NCBI RefSeq assembly: GCF_028863945.1
Contig: NZ_JARBEA010000020.1
Coordinates: 1-41,476, forward strand
Source: Jeotgalibaca caeni
GTDB taxonomy: Bacteria > Bacillota > Bacilli > Lactobacillales > Aerococcaceae
Reading direction: 5' to 3'
Length of the DNA: 41,476 bases
Shown: positions 16,557-24,098 of the stretch, piece after piece
How the letters are laid out: each line of letters opens with the position of its first letter
How positions within the stretch are numbered: position 1 is the stretch's first letter
The notes under the pieces: generated by a model
Seen by the model: only the letters and a program-made list of their open reading frames with translations
What the model was told of the DNA's origin: nothing
Database searches by the model: none
Translations under genes and position numbers: made by a program

Positions 16557-17540
16557 TTGGATATGAATCAAGTAATTGATGCAGCAAATAAAACATTTAT
16601 TGCCATGAAAAACCCTTATGGAAGTGTCACACGCGTTTTCCCTCAAGCATTGGAGCAGTTTCGTGATGGGAATCCGCATCGCTATATCGGAGTAAAAGAT
16701 AAAGTTCAAGTGCCTAGAACGCTGATAGAAAAATTACAACAGAAAAGTAATTATATTCTTCATACCATTGATCAAGCGAGCATTGGCGGACGAGCAATTG
16801 ATGTGACGATGGTCAATCCTCTGAGCGGGAAGCCGATGACAGGATCTTCAAGTGGTACAGCCGTTAATGTATTACTTGGAATAAACGATTTAGGCATTGG
16901 CACAGATGGCGGCGGTTCGGTTTTGGCTCCGGCAATGTCCCTCAACTTATTTGGCTTTATCAGTCCTTTAATCGAGCAGGACTATGTTCAACTGTTCTCT
17001 TCTACTTCAACAGATGGAATTCCTTTTTCTGTTTCCCTAGGGTTTATCACTCGGGAATTTCCAGAAATGAAAGAAGCAATTGAACTGATCCTTGAATTGC
17101 CTTCATCGACCTGTTCCGCAGAGCCGACCGTTACAAGAGTCGATTCTTCTTTAGATTTATACGGACCGCGTGAACCTTTAATTGCCTATTTGAAAGAAAC
17201 CCTTCCTCTGTGCGACTTTTTCATATCAGAAGAAGGACCAGTTGACCTTTTTGGTTTTGGTGATAGTGTTCTTGGGCATTTAGGAGAAGCTACTGGTGAA
17301 TCACAACGCGCTGCAAAAAAAGGATTCGTTCGTGTCGTAAACATGGCTAACGCCACGGCATTGGTCATTCCAAAACGAGATTTTGCTACTGCTTTTGTTT
17401 TAATTTGTGAATCTACATTGCCAAAAATAAAGGCCATGCTCACTTATGCCGAAACCTTGGCACTTGAACAAGATCCCCTTGTAAGAAGTTACTTCCAAAA
17501 AATTCAGAACTACTATTCGGATGGTTATGGGGGAAAATAG
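16557..17540 (+). CDS. Short amidase-signature family protein
   Basis: A 327-residue relative of amidase-signature enzymes. The Ser-cisSer-Lys triad is recognisable: K47 in IGVKDKV, the serine cluster S97-S99 in TGSSSGTAV, and S121 in GIGTDGGGSVLAPA. Typical amidases have 450-500 residues; here the region between the lysine and the GSSSG motif and the C-terminal part are shortened. Starts at TTG 16557 or ATG 16563, both after GTGAGG. It is transcribed away from yhfU and shares the two-palindrome intergenic region, so it probably belongs to the same regulon. An amide-bond hydrolase acting in the Yhf pathway is inference. Confidence 0.75.
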   Translation: MDMNQVIDAANKTFIAMKNPYGSVTRVFPQALEQFRDGNPHRYIGVKDKVQVPRTLIEKLQQKSNYILHTIDQASIGGRAIDVTMVNPLSGKPMTGSSSGTAVNVLLGINDLGIGTDGGGSVLAPAMSLNLFGFISPLIEQDYVQLFSSTSTDGIPFSVSLGFITREFPEMKEAIELILELPSSTCSAEPTVTRVDSSLDLYGPREPLIAYLKETLPLCDFFISEEGPVDLFGFGDSVLGHLGEATGESQRAAKKGFVRVVNMANATALVIPKRDFATAFVLICESTLPKIKAMLTYAETLALEQDPLVRSYFQKIQNYYSDGYGGK

Positions 17541-17596
17541 AAAAAAGCTCTCACTTGATACATAAAGTAAATTTATGTATCAAGTAGAGCTTTTTT
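17541..17596. terminator. Bidirectional terminator between amidase and OYE genes
   Basis: AAAAAAGCTCT-ACTTGATACATAAA pairs almost completely with its complement ending in GAGCTTTTTT. The stem of over 20 bp, flanked by A and T runs, serves both convergent genes. Confidence 0.9.
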
Positions 17597-18650
17597 ATTC
17601 GCCTTCGTACCACTCCAGCGAACTCTGAATGCTCCTCCACAACCCTTTTGGTACTGTTTTTGAGAGTTGGGTCATGGAATATTCTGTTTCAAATGGAAAG
17701 TTCGGCTGCAGTATGAAGGGGCGTGCAACGGATGCGAGTGGCGCTACGTTACAAGCAGCTTCGAGTTGGCTCTCGTTCTTGATTCCGCCGTTACCAATAA
17801 TCGGGACTGATGATTCTAAACTTTCTGCAATTACATCCAGTTTGAATTGCCCGTTTATTTCTTCAAACAAATCGTGCTGATTGAAATGGAGGTAATCGAT
17901 ATTCAGTTTGGAAAGACGGCCTGCAATTTGACACGTATCTTGGAATGACAGTCCACCTGCTTCTTTCTCTTCCAAAGCGAGCCGAACGCCGATGATGAAA
18001 GGCTTCTCAACTTTCTTTCGAATTTTGTCCGCAAGACGCAGAATCACTTCCAAGCAACGCATCCGTTTGGATAAGTCGCCGCCCCAAAAATCGGTTCGTT
18101 GATTCGTGCGCGGTGATAAGAATTGCTGCAACAAGAACGGGTTCCCTGCATGAATCTCAATACCGTCAAACCCAGCACGGATCGCTCGTTCGATTGCTTT
18201 GCCAAAATCTTCAATGATTTTTTGAATAGCAACGTCGGTTAGCTCCACATTATTTTTCGTATCACTCGTTTCGAGAGCTGGCAGCTTGCTGACTACTTGT
18301 ACTTCTTTTTTAGCTGCCATATACTGTACTGCTAAACCACCGTGATAGAGTTGGATTATTGATTTAGCGCCAGCTTGATGCAGTTGCTGATTGTATTTTT
18401 TCAAGTTGGGAATGACCGCATCATGAGCGATTCCGACGTTTTGGTTGTAAGCTTTTCCGGCTTGAGAAATATAGGCTGATCCAAGAACCACCATCCCAAC
18501 ATTTTTCGCCCTACTTTTATAAAAGGCCATCTCCGAATCAGTCAGCAAACCAATATCGGTACTGGTCATTGTCGAAATCGGTGCAAAAATCAACCGGTTC
18601 CGTACTTCCATCCCATTCGGAAATTTATATGGTATTTGCCAGTTATTCAT
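17595..18650 (-). CDS. Old Yellow Enzyme-like flavin oxidoreductase (second copy)
   Basis: A 351-residue FMN-dependent TIM-barrel ene-reductase. It has FAPISTMTSTDIG at the N-terminus, the substrate/FMN segment GFDGIEIHAGNPFLLQQFLSP followed by NQRTDFWGG, and a C-terminal phosphate-binding IIGNGGIKNESQLEA. The catalytic region has H-A-G-N where many OYEs have H-x-A-H-x-Y. There is no Fe-S cysteine cluster, so it is the short YqjM/NADH:flavin type. It overlaps the upstream paralogue by 8 bases. Substrate unknown; these enzymes reduce activated C=C bonds. Confidence 0.85.
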   Translation of the reverse strand: MNNWQIPYKFPNGMEVRNRLIFAPISTMTSTDIGLLTDSEMAFYKSRAKNVGMVVLGSAYISQAGKAYNQNVGIAHDAVIPNLKKYNQQLHQAGAKSIIQLYHGGLAVQYMAAKKEVQVVSKLPALETSDTKNNVELTDVAIQKIIEDFGKAIERAIRAGFDGIEIHAGNPFLLQQFLSPRTNQRTDFWGGDLSKRMRCLEVILRLADKIRKKVEKPFIIGVRLALEEKEAGGLSFQDTCQIAGRLSKLNIDYLHFNQHDLFEEINGQFKLDVIAESLESSVPIIGNGGIKNESQLEAACNVAPLASVARPFILQPNFPFETEYSMTQLSKTVPKGLWRSIQSSLEWYEGE

Positions 18651-19734
18651 CGGTTTCCTCCTCTAGAAAATAACGCAGTGGGTTGCGGAGGAAAGATTGC
18701 CACAAGGATTGCGGAATTTTCACTTGCTCCCGTTCAGAAACGTGCAGGTTTGATTTGATGGAATGATCTCCCCGGAGAATCTTCCATGCCCAATCTGGAT
18801 CAATTACGGCCGCATTGCCAATGGAACATAGAGGAACCTGTTGTAAAACAGCATCCACATCTCTGTGCGTTCGAATATTTCCACAGCCAATGAGTGGCGT
18901 ATCCCCTACATGCTCTTTGATGGTCGGAAGAATCCGCTCTCCTGTCTGAGCTTGTTTCCGAAAGTCATTCAACGACACATGGACATAATCCAAGCCTTCT
19001 TTCGTAATCTGCTCTACCAAAAAGCAAGTGTCCTCTAGTCGAATTCCTGGGACTTCATATTCTTCTGGCGAGAAGCGGTACCCGATCAAAAAGGGTCTAG
19101 TTGCGCATTCGTTGATTGCTTCTTGGCAGGCTCGTATGACGGCAAGCGGAAAGCGTAGCCGCCTTTCTCTTGTGCCACCCCACTCGTCCGTTCGTCGGTT
19201 CGAATGAGGAGAATAGAATTGTTGGATGAGATACGTGTTTGCTCCGTGCAATTCTACACCGTCGAAGCCTAGTCGAATCGCCAGCTCTGTAGCTTTCTTG
19301 AACGCTTGAATGATTTCTTTTATTTCAGCCATACTCATCTCTTTCGGGTAAGAGGCAAACGGACGTAGAGCAGGAATCCGACTCGGTGCAATCGGCTGTC
19401 GTCCGCCAATAAACAGAGGCTGCGCTAACCTCCCGGCATGATACAGTTGAATAAACACCTTCACTTTTTGTTGGTGGAGCTGTTCTACGAGTTGGGTTAA
19501 TGCTGCATGATTACAAGGATCATAAATGTTCCAACCTGCTGAAAAAGCACTGCCAGTTGGCGCAACGCTGTGCGAGCCAAGAATGACTGCACCGAATCCT
19601 TTACTTCGGTGTAAAATAAACGCCACATCTTCAGTTGATAAACCACCTGATTCTGTACCGCTGCTTGTTGTCATGGGCGCCAACATCAATCGGTTTGCCA
19701 CCTCTACGCCACTTGAAAAAGTAAAACCTTCCAT
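18643..19734 (-). CDS. Old Yellow Enzyme-like flavin oxidoreductase (first copy)
   Basis: A 363-residue FMN-dependent ene-reductase, homologous to its downstream neighbour. Landmarks are LAPMTTSSGTESG, the GFDGVELHGANTYLIQQFYSP and NRRTDEWGG segments, GYRFSPEE, and PLIGCGNIRTHRDVDAVL for FMN phosphate binding. It starts after AGGAGGGTGAAG. It is separated from eutQ by a terminator hairpin, so its link to ethanolamine use is only positional. The pair probably arose by duplication and both are likely cytosolic. Confidence 0.86.
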   Translation of the reverse strand: MEGFTFSSGVEVANRLMLAPMTTSSGTESGGLSTEDVAFILHRSKGFGAVILGSHSVAPTGSAFSAGWNIYDPCNHAALTQLVEQLHQQKVKVFIQLYHAGRLAQPLFIGGRQPIAPSRIPALRPFASYPKEMSMAEIKEIIQAFKKATELAIRLGFDGVELHGANTYLIQQFYSPHSNRRTDEWGGTRERRLRFPLAVIRACQEAINECATRPFLIGYRFSPEEYEVPGIRLEDTCFLVEQITKEGLDYVHVSLNDFRKQAQTGERILPTIKEHVGDTPLIGCGNIRTHRDVDAVLQQVPLCSIGNAAVIDPDWAWKILRGDHSIKSNLHVSEREQVKIPQSLWQSFLRNPLRYFLEEETDE

Positions 19735-19747
19735 TCTTCACCCTCCT

Positions 19748-19788
19748 TTCAAAAAACGAGGCAGGAAAATGACTCCCGCCTCGTTTTT
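19748..19788 (-). terminator. Terminator after eutQ
   Basis: In the minus-strand sense, AACGAGGCGGGA pairs with a CCTGCCTCGTT arm and ends in a T-run. It marks the end of the long eut operon and lies just before the ribosome site of the first OYE-like gene. Confidence 0.8.
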
Positions 19789-19797
19789 AGTCTACAT

Positions 19798-20247
19798 TTA
19801 ACTATTCCAATCTGCTGGATAAGTCACGTAAATAAAGCGTGCTTTTCCTTCCACAGAAAACTGAATATCTGTGTCTTTTGGAATATAAAGCAGTTCACCT
19901 GGATGGGCGGTTACTTTTCTTCCGTTGATAATGATGCTGAGGGTTCCTTCAATCATATAATCGATTTCATCATAACCCAGATGCCAGTCAAAGGTAGTGT
20001 CTTCCATCACCATTAACCCAAGACCCAAACGTGGACTTTCTTCAAGTGTTACTAAGTCACGTGTGTAGACACGGTGGTTCGGGTTCCCAGTGTCCAAGCG
20101 ATGTTCTTCGGTCACATCGAACAACGGTAATTTAATTGCCATTACTCCGCTTGGATCAATATCTCGTGCAGAGTCCTGATTGCTGTATTCTTGCATCAAC
20201 AGCTCACGGACCATGCGTTCGATGTCTGCTCTATTTATATTTGTCAT
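19798..20247 (-). CDS. eutQ: EutQ, cupin-type acetate kinase-associated protein
   Basis: A 149-residue protein with a C-terminal cupin fold (FDWHLGYDEIDYMIEGTLSIIINGRKV and AHPGELLYIPKDTDIQFSV) after a short helical N-terminus. EutQ of Salmonella has been reported to act as an acetate kinase in ethanolamine use and to associate with shell assembly. This copy is shorter than the enterobacterial protein (about 230 residues). It is last in the eut operon, 13 bases after eutH. Confidence 0.88.
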   Translation of the reverse strand: MTNINRADIERMVRELLMQEYSNQDSARDIDPSGVMAIKLPLFDVTEEHRLDTGNPNHRVYTRDLVTLEESPRLGLGLMVMEDTTFDWHLGYDEIDYMIEGTLSIIINGRKVTAHPGELLYIPKDTDIQFSVEGKARFIYVTYPADWNS

Positions 20248-20260
20248 CTGCCCACATCCT

Positions 20261-21370
20261 TTAAGCGGCTACTTCTTCAGTAGAGGTTACTTCTTTTTTG
20301 ATATTTTTGGTAATCAGCATAGCAACCGCAATCGCAGAGAATCCACCTACTAATTTCCCAACAATCATCGGCATAATAATCTCAGGAGCAACTCCAGCCG
20401 TAAAGCCTAAGTGGTCCCCGATTGCAAAGGAAGCAGAAACGGCGAAAGCAATATTAATTACTTTCCCACGGTTATCCATGTTCTTTACAGCTTGGAACAT
20501 TGCGATGTTATTTGCCAAAGAAGCAATCAAACCAGCAGCAGCGATATCATTCATACCAAGAAGATCGCCTGCTTTCATAAGCGGCTTCTTGAAGAGTTTT
20601 GTGATAATCAATACCAACCCATACGCTCCAGCTAAGGTAATGGCGATACTACCTACTGTTTCAAACGCAACAGCAAGCGATTCTTGGTTGTCAAACAACT
20701 TCACGCCGACTAACCATTCTAAACCACCAATTGCCAGACCGATTGTTGCGACTGCGACAATCAACTTCCCAAAGACGATAAAACCATTAATCATTTTCGA
20801 TGGGAATCTCCATAGTCCAAGAGCAATCAAGATTGCTACTAGAATAATCGGAATCAAGTTCACCAAGATCTTACCAAAACCAATTCCCATCAACAACCCG
20901 CCTACCATTGCGCCCACTGGAATCGTTACAATCCCACATAGGATTCCTTGAGCTAAGAATGGACGGTCTTTTACTTCGATGATTCCTAAACCGACTGGAA
21001 TCGAGAAAACAAGCGTTGCTCCCATCATGGCTCCCAAAATCCCACCAGAGAAGAGAACGATTTCTGCATCAGCAGTCATTTGTTGAGCTAGGAAGAAACC
21101 ACCCATATCATTTGCTAACAACGTTCCTGCAAACATCGCAGGATCTGCGCCAACTAGTTCAAACAATGGAACAACGATTGGACTTAGCCAATCTGATAAT
21201 TTAGGTGCTAATACAATAATACCAGCCATGGATAGTGCTAATGCTCCCATTGCTAACAAGCCTTCTTCGAATTGCTTACCAAGCTCGAAGCGATCTCCGA
21301 TGGCACGATCGATTGCACCAAGGACCATGATGATTGCCATGATCCAAATAATAATTTCATTAATGCTCAT
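20261..21370 (-). CDS. eutH: EutH, ethanolamine permease
   Basis: A 369-residue membrane protein with about ten hydrophobic segments and conserved-looking loops AGTLLANDMGGFFLAQQM, MMGATLVFSIPVGLG and AAAGLIASLANNIAMFQ. These match the EutH ethanolamine transporter family. It facilitates entry of protonated ethanolamine at low concentration or low pH. It has a good ribosome site (GGAGGGAAGCAT) and sits between eutN and eutQ, as in Listeria and Enterococcus. Confidence 0.93.
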   Translation of the reverse strand: MSINEIIIWIMAIIMVLGAIDRAIGDRFELGKQFEEGLLAMGALALSMAGIIVLAPKLSDWLSPIVVPLFELVGADPAMFAGTLLANDMGGFFLAQQMTADAEIVLFSGGILGAMMGATLVFSIPVGLGIIEVKDRPFLAQGILCGIVTIPVGAMVGGLLMGIGFGKILVNLIPIILVAILIALGLWRFPSKMINGFIVFGKLIVAVATIGLAIGGLEWLVGVKLFDNQESLAVAFETVGSIAITLAGAYGLVLIITKLFKKPLMKAGDLLGMNDIAAAGLIASLANNIAMFQAVKNMDNRGKVINIAFAVSASFAIGDHLGFTAGVAPEIIMPMIVGKLVGGFSAIAVAMLITKNIKKEVTSTEEVAA

Positions 21371-21394
21371 ATGCTTCCCTCCAATATCAAGTAT

Positions 21395-21667
21395 TTACTC
21401 TTTTGGATATTCTACTGAATCAATAATCCCAACAATCACCATGTCCACTGGAATCGTGCGGTTTTCGAAAGAAATACGCGCGGAACTGCCGGTTGTAATT
21501 AAGACTTGTTCCCCAATTCCAGCTCCTGCATGGTCAACAGCTACTACTAATTCAGGACTTGCTTCATGTTCATTTAATTGCTTTTCGACTAAGAGGAATT
21601 TCAATCCATTTAGTTTTTCATCCTTGCGGGTCGCCCATAAGCTCCCAACTACTTTTCCGATAATCAT
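21395..21667 (-). CDS. eutN: EutN, pentameric microcompartment vertex protein
   Basis: A 90-residue EutN/CcmL-family protein that caps the vertices of the icosahedral shell. It starts MIIGKVVGSLWATRK and contains VAVDHAGAGIGEQVLITTGSSAR, the family core. It overlaps the preceding Eut gene by 4 bases (ATGA) and lies 24 bases before eutH. Length is usual for the family. Confidence 0.94.
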   Translation of the reverse strand: MIIGKVVGSLWATRKDEKLNGLKFLLVEKQLNEHEASPELVVAVDHAGAGIGEQVLITTGSSARISFENRTIPVDMVIVGIIDSVEYPKE

Positions 21668-22269
21668 TCGGCATCCCTCACTTCTAACTGGATATTTTGT
21701 TCACGTAAATAATCTTTCGCGAGTGCCGTAATAATCATGTCAGGAGTAGCATAGAACGTATCACCGGCAGATAATCTCTTGTTTTGAATTTTCGCTGCGG
21801 TAATCAATTCTTTCTTCTTCTGAGTAGTTGGAGCTGTTTGAGTCACTGCTGGATGATGAAAGGCTGACTCTTGCTTAAACTGAACGCCCCATTTACGAAG
21901 TTCAACCTTTGCTTTCTCGAACGCAGCTTGCATACTTTTTGGCATGAACGCTTTCTCGATTCCTTCTTCCAGCACCACAACAGTCTTTTGCTGCATCAAC
22001 CGGTTCAATAAAGCTTCTTCCATTTCATTCATGGGCATTAATCCTGCCAAACGAGTCATCTGATACAACTCAAGTTCTGTCACAATCACTACTTCGGGAG
22101 TGGAAAGTTCCATTGGTGCTACTTGTTGGAACCCTCTCTCCTCGTAGTAACGGGAAATGTAATCTTTCGTCTTCCCTACGAACGTAAACTGTTCTTTGTC
22201 TGGCTGTGGTTCTATCTCTGCCATCACTCGGTCGGTTACCAATTGAATGAGTTTTTCTAATTGTTCCAT
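21664..22269 (-). CDS. Ethanolamine utilisation protein of unknown function
   Basis: A protein of about 201 residues found in Firmicute eut clusters between the PduL-type transacylase and eutN. The N-terminal half is a Rossmann-like stretch (EVVIVTELELYQMTRLAGL, KTVVVLEEGIEKAF); the C-terminal end reads KIQNKRLSAGDTFYATPDMIITALAKDYLREQNI. That end resembles the LTxxDVxxAxxxGxxxIxV-type tail seen in EutT and related shell-associated proteins. The start is the ATG of MEQLEKL just after the pduL stop; a longer reading would run back into pduL. No catalytic residues can be named. Confidence 0.75.
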   Translation of the reverse strand: MEQLEKLIQLVTDRVMAEIEPQPDKEQFTFVGKTKDYISRYYEERGFQQVAPMELSTPEVVIVTELELYQMTRLAGLMPMNEMEEALLNRLMQQKTVVVLEEGIEKAFMPKSMQAAFEKAKVELRKWGVQFKQESAFHHPAVTQTAPTTQKKKELITAAKIQNKRLSAGDTFYATPDMIITALAKDYLREQNIQLEVRDAE

Positions 22270-22274
22270 CCTAA

Positions 22275-22910
22275 TCAGTCCTTTTTGATGATGCGGCCTT
22301 TGGTACCAGACTTGAAGCCACATGCATTTGCTTCGTCATAATCGATGTGCATGAAGGTTTCAAACTTTGGACTAACGCGAACGACCACATCGTCAAAAAT
22401 TAGCGGACGCTCACTCATCACTTGGACTTTCACTACTTCTTTATCTTTCACATTCAAACGGGCTGCCTCTTGTTCCTTCACATGGATATGACGCTTCGCT
22501 ACGATTAAACCTTCATCTAAAATGACATGCTTATTGCCTACCATAATCATGATGCCAGGAGTTCCTTTTGTATCTCCACTTAAGCGTAACGGTGCACGAA
22601 CTCCTAGTTTTTGAGCATCTGTAAAGGAAATCTCTACTTGACTCTTGTCTCTAGCAGGACCCAGCACCACAACTTGATGCAGAACTCCTTTTGGACCTAC
22701 TAAGGTAACTCTTTCTTTACCAGCAAATTGGCCTGGTTGGGATAAATACTTTGTAGGTAGTAGTTTGTGATTTTTTCCAAACAAGATATCAATATGTTCT
22801 TGTGAAAGGTGCACATGTCTACCACTTGCTTCTATTTCAAAGGTTTGTTCCATATTCGCTTTGACACGAACAGCAACTTCTTCAATTAATTGATCGAATG
22901 AGATGGTCAT
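22275..22910 (-). CDS. pduL: PduL-type phosphotransacylase (EutD role)
   Basis: A 211-residue phosphate acyltransferase that converts acetyl-CoA plus phosphate to acetyl phosphate, recycling CoA inside the compartment. Zinc-site histidines are visible in EASGRHVHLSQEH and in VAKRHIHVKEQEA, and GPARDKSQVEISFTDA is the family signature. The N-terminal 20 residues (FDQLIEEVAVRVKANM) form an amphipathic helix typical of cargo-targeting peptides. It overlaps eutT by 4 bases. Firmicute eut clusters use this enzyme instead of the unrelated enterobacterial EutD. Confidence 0.92.
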   Translation of the reverse strand: MTISFDQLIEEVAVRVKANMEQTFEIEASGRHVHLSQEHIDILFGKNHKLLPTKYLSQPGQFAGKERVTLVGPKGVLHQVVVLGPARDKSQVEISFTDAQKLGVRAPLRLSGDTKGTPGIMIMVGNKHVILDEGLIVAKRHIHVKEQEAARLNVKDKEVVKVQVMSERPLIFDDVVVRVSPKFETFMHIDYDEANACGFKSGTKGRIIKKD

Positions 22911-23584
22911 ACGCTCCTCCCCTTATTACTTTCTTCTATTTCTTGAATCATTAACATCCAAACATAGTCCGCTAAAAAACGGCATGCTTTGATGAGTCGG
23001 TAATATTCTTCAAACGGTAAGCAAGTTTGGAAGCTGGAAGCTTCCACTTGTAAATTGCGAATCTGTGTATAAAGACGGTATACCATTACGGCCACTTCGC
23101 CGTCCGTATAGTTTGGCAGAAAGGTATCGGATGAATAAAAATCTGCCTGTGGATATTTTCCCGGATCCATCTGGTAATGAACAGAATCATTCTCATAAAA
23201 CCGCAATTGGCGGAAATCCTGCAATACATTCAAAACACTGTCTAATTCGGTAATCAATCCTCGATTTTGTTGCTGGAGACTGATTTGTTGACCATAGAGA
23301 ACTTCACCAATCACTTGCTCCACCTTGATTTTCCAATTCAAGCTGAATTGCGGATGCAACAGGCTCTCATCACGGATGATTGGTGCCTGACATACGACTG
23401 GTTCCTCTGCTTTCTCAACCGGAACTGGCTCGGATTGTTCTTCATAAATCACTTTGACATCGGTCAAATAACTCTTTGCTGAAGGAGTAATGATGGTTCC
23501 TGGTTCCAGCACCAACACTTTTGTTTCCTTCAAATTTGTAGTCCGCAACAATTTCCGAATGTTATTTTCTGTTAGAATTGCCAT
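22907..23584 (-). CDS. eutT: EutT, corrinoid adenosyltransferase (Cys-motif-less type)
   Basis: A 225-residue EutT-family protein. The N-terminal part carries ITPSAKSYLTDVKVIYEE, and the C-terminal helical domain (about residues 80-220) is the adenosyltransferase region with EVIGEVLYGQQ and KACRFLADYVWMLM. The H-x11-CC-x2-C metal motif of the Salmonella enzyme is absent; only three scattered cysteines exist. Listeria-type EutT proteins are known to lack it and to work without the metal. It makes adenosylcobalamin for EutBC. First gene after the hairpin at 23605. Confidence 0.87.
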   Translation of the reverse strand: MAILTENNIRKLLRTTNLKETKVLVLEPGTIITPSAKSYLTDVKVIYEEQSEPVPVEKAEEPVVCQAPIIRDESLLHPQFSLNWKIKVEQVIGEVLYGQQISLQQQNRGLITELDSVLNVLQDFRQLRFYENDSVHYQMDPGKYPQADFYSSDTFLPNYTDGEVAVMVYRLYTQIRNLQVEASSFQTCLPFEEYYRLIKACRFLADYVWMLMIQEIEESNKGRSV

Positions 23585-23604
23585 TTATTCACGTCCCTTC
23601 GTTA

Positions 23605-23642
23605 AAGAAAAGGCTGGGACATATCTAGATATGCCTCAGCCT
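23605..23642 (-). terminator. Attenuating hairpin between eutM and eutT
   Basis: AGGCTG/CAGCCT outer pairs and GCATATC/GATATGT inner pairs with a two-base loop are followed by TTTTCTTT on the minus strand. It lies in the 169-bp gap after eutM, so it probably reduces but does not abolish transcription of eutT-eutQ. Confidence 0.7.
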
Positions 23643-23753
23643 CCTGCTGTAGGATTCGGATAAGGTCTGCTTATTCGCCTGCTTCCATTTTGAAACGGCC
23701 GCTTTCCTTACCGCTTCCTCATTGTCTTTCTTTAACGGTGCCTCTTCAAACGA

Positions 23754-24041
23754 CTATTGTAGGTCGTATTTTGGCAAGATTGCATCTACTTCAGCATGTG
23801 GGCGTGGGATTACGTGTACAGATACTAATTCGCCAACTGCTTCAGCTGCTGCTGCTCCTGCATCTGTTGCTGCTTTAACAGCTCCAACGTCTCCGCGTAC
23901 CATAACGGTTACGAGTCCGCCACCTACGTGTTCTTTGCCGATCAATGTTACGTTTGCTGCCTTCACCATTGCGTCTGAAGCCTCTACTGCTGCTACCAAT
24001 CCTTTTGTTTCGATCATACCTAATGCGTTTGTGCTAGCCAT
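23754..24041 (-). CDS. eutM: EutM, hexameric BMC-H shell protein
   Basis: A 95-residue BMC-domain shell protein: [20 protein letters not shown], a [11 protein letters not shown] pore-side stretch, [15 protein letters not shown], and the C-terminal [18 protein letters not shown] tail typical of EutM/PduA. It forms hexameric facets with a central pore for substrate passage. An open frame of 42 codons continues directly after the TAG stop. The gene follows eutE and is probably the most highly made shell subunit, as in other clusters (family knowledge). Confidence 0.95.
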   Translation of the reverse strand: MASTNALGMIETKGLVAAVEASDAMVKAANVTLIGKEHVGGGLVTVMVRGDVGAVKAATDAGAAAAEAVGELVSVHVIPRPHAEVDAILPKYDLQ

Positions 24042-24098
24042 TTTATTTTCCTCCTAATAGTTGGGTTTTTTTAATTTTTGTTACCTAGTTGTTGGGTG

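Noticed and set aside
20298-20951. A 217-codon plus-strand frame inside eutH
   Set aside because: It is the shadow of a hydrophobic minus-strand gene; composition is Ile/Pro-rich with no conserved pattern.
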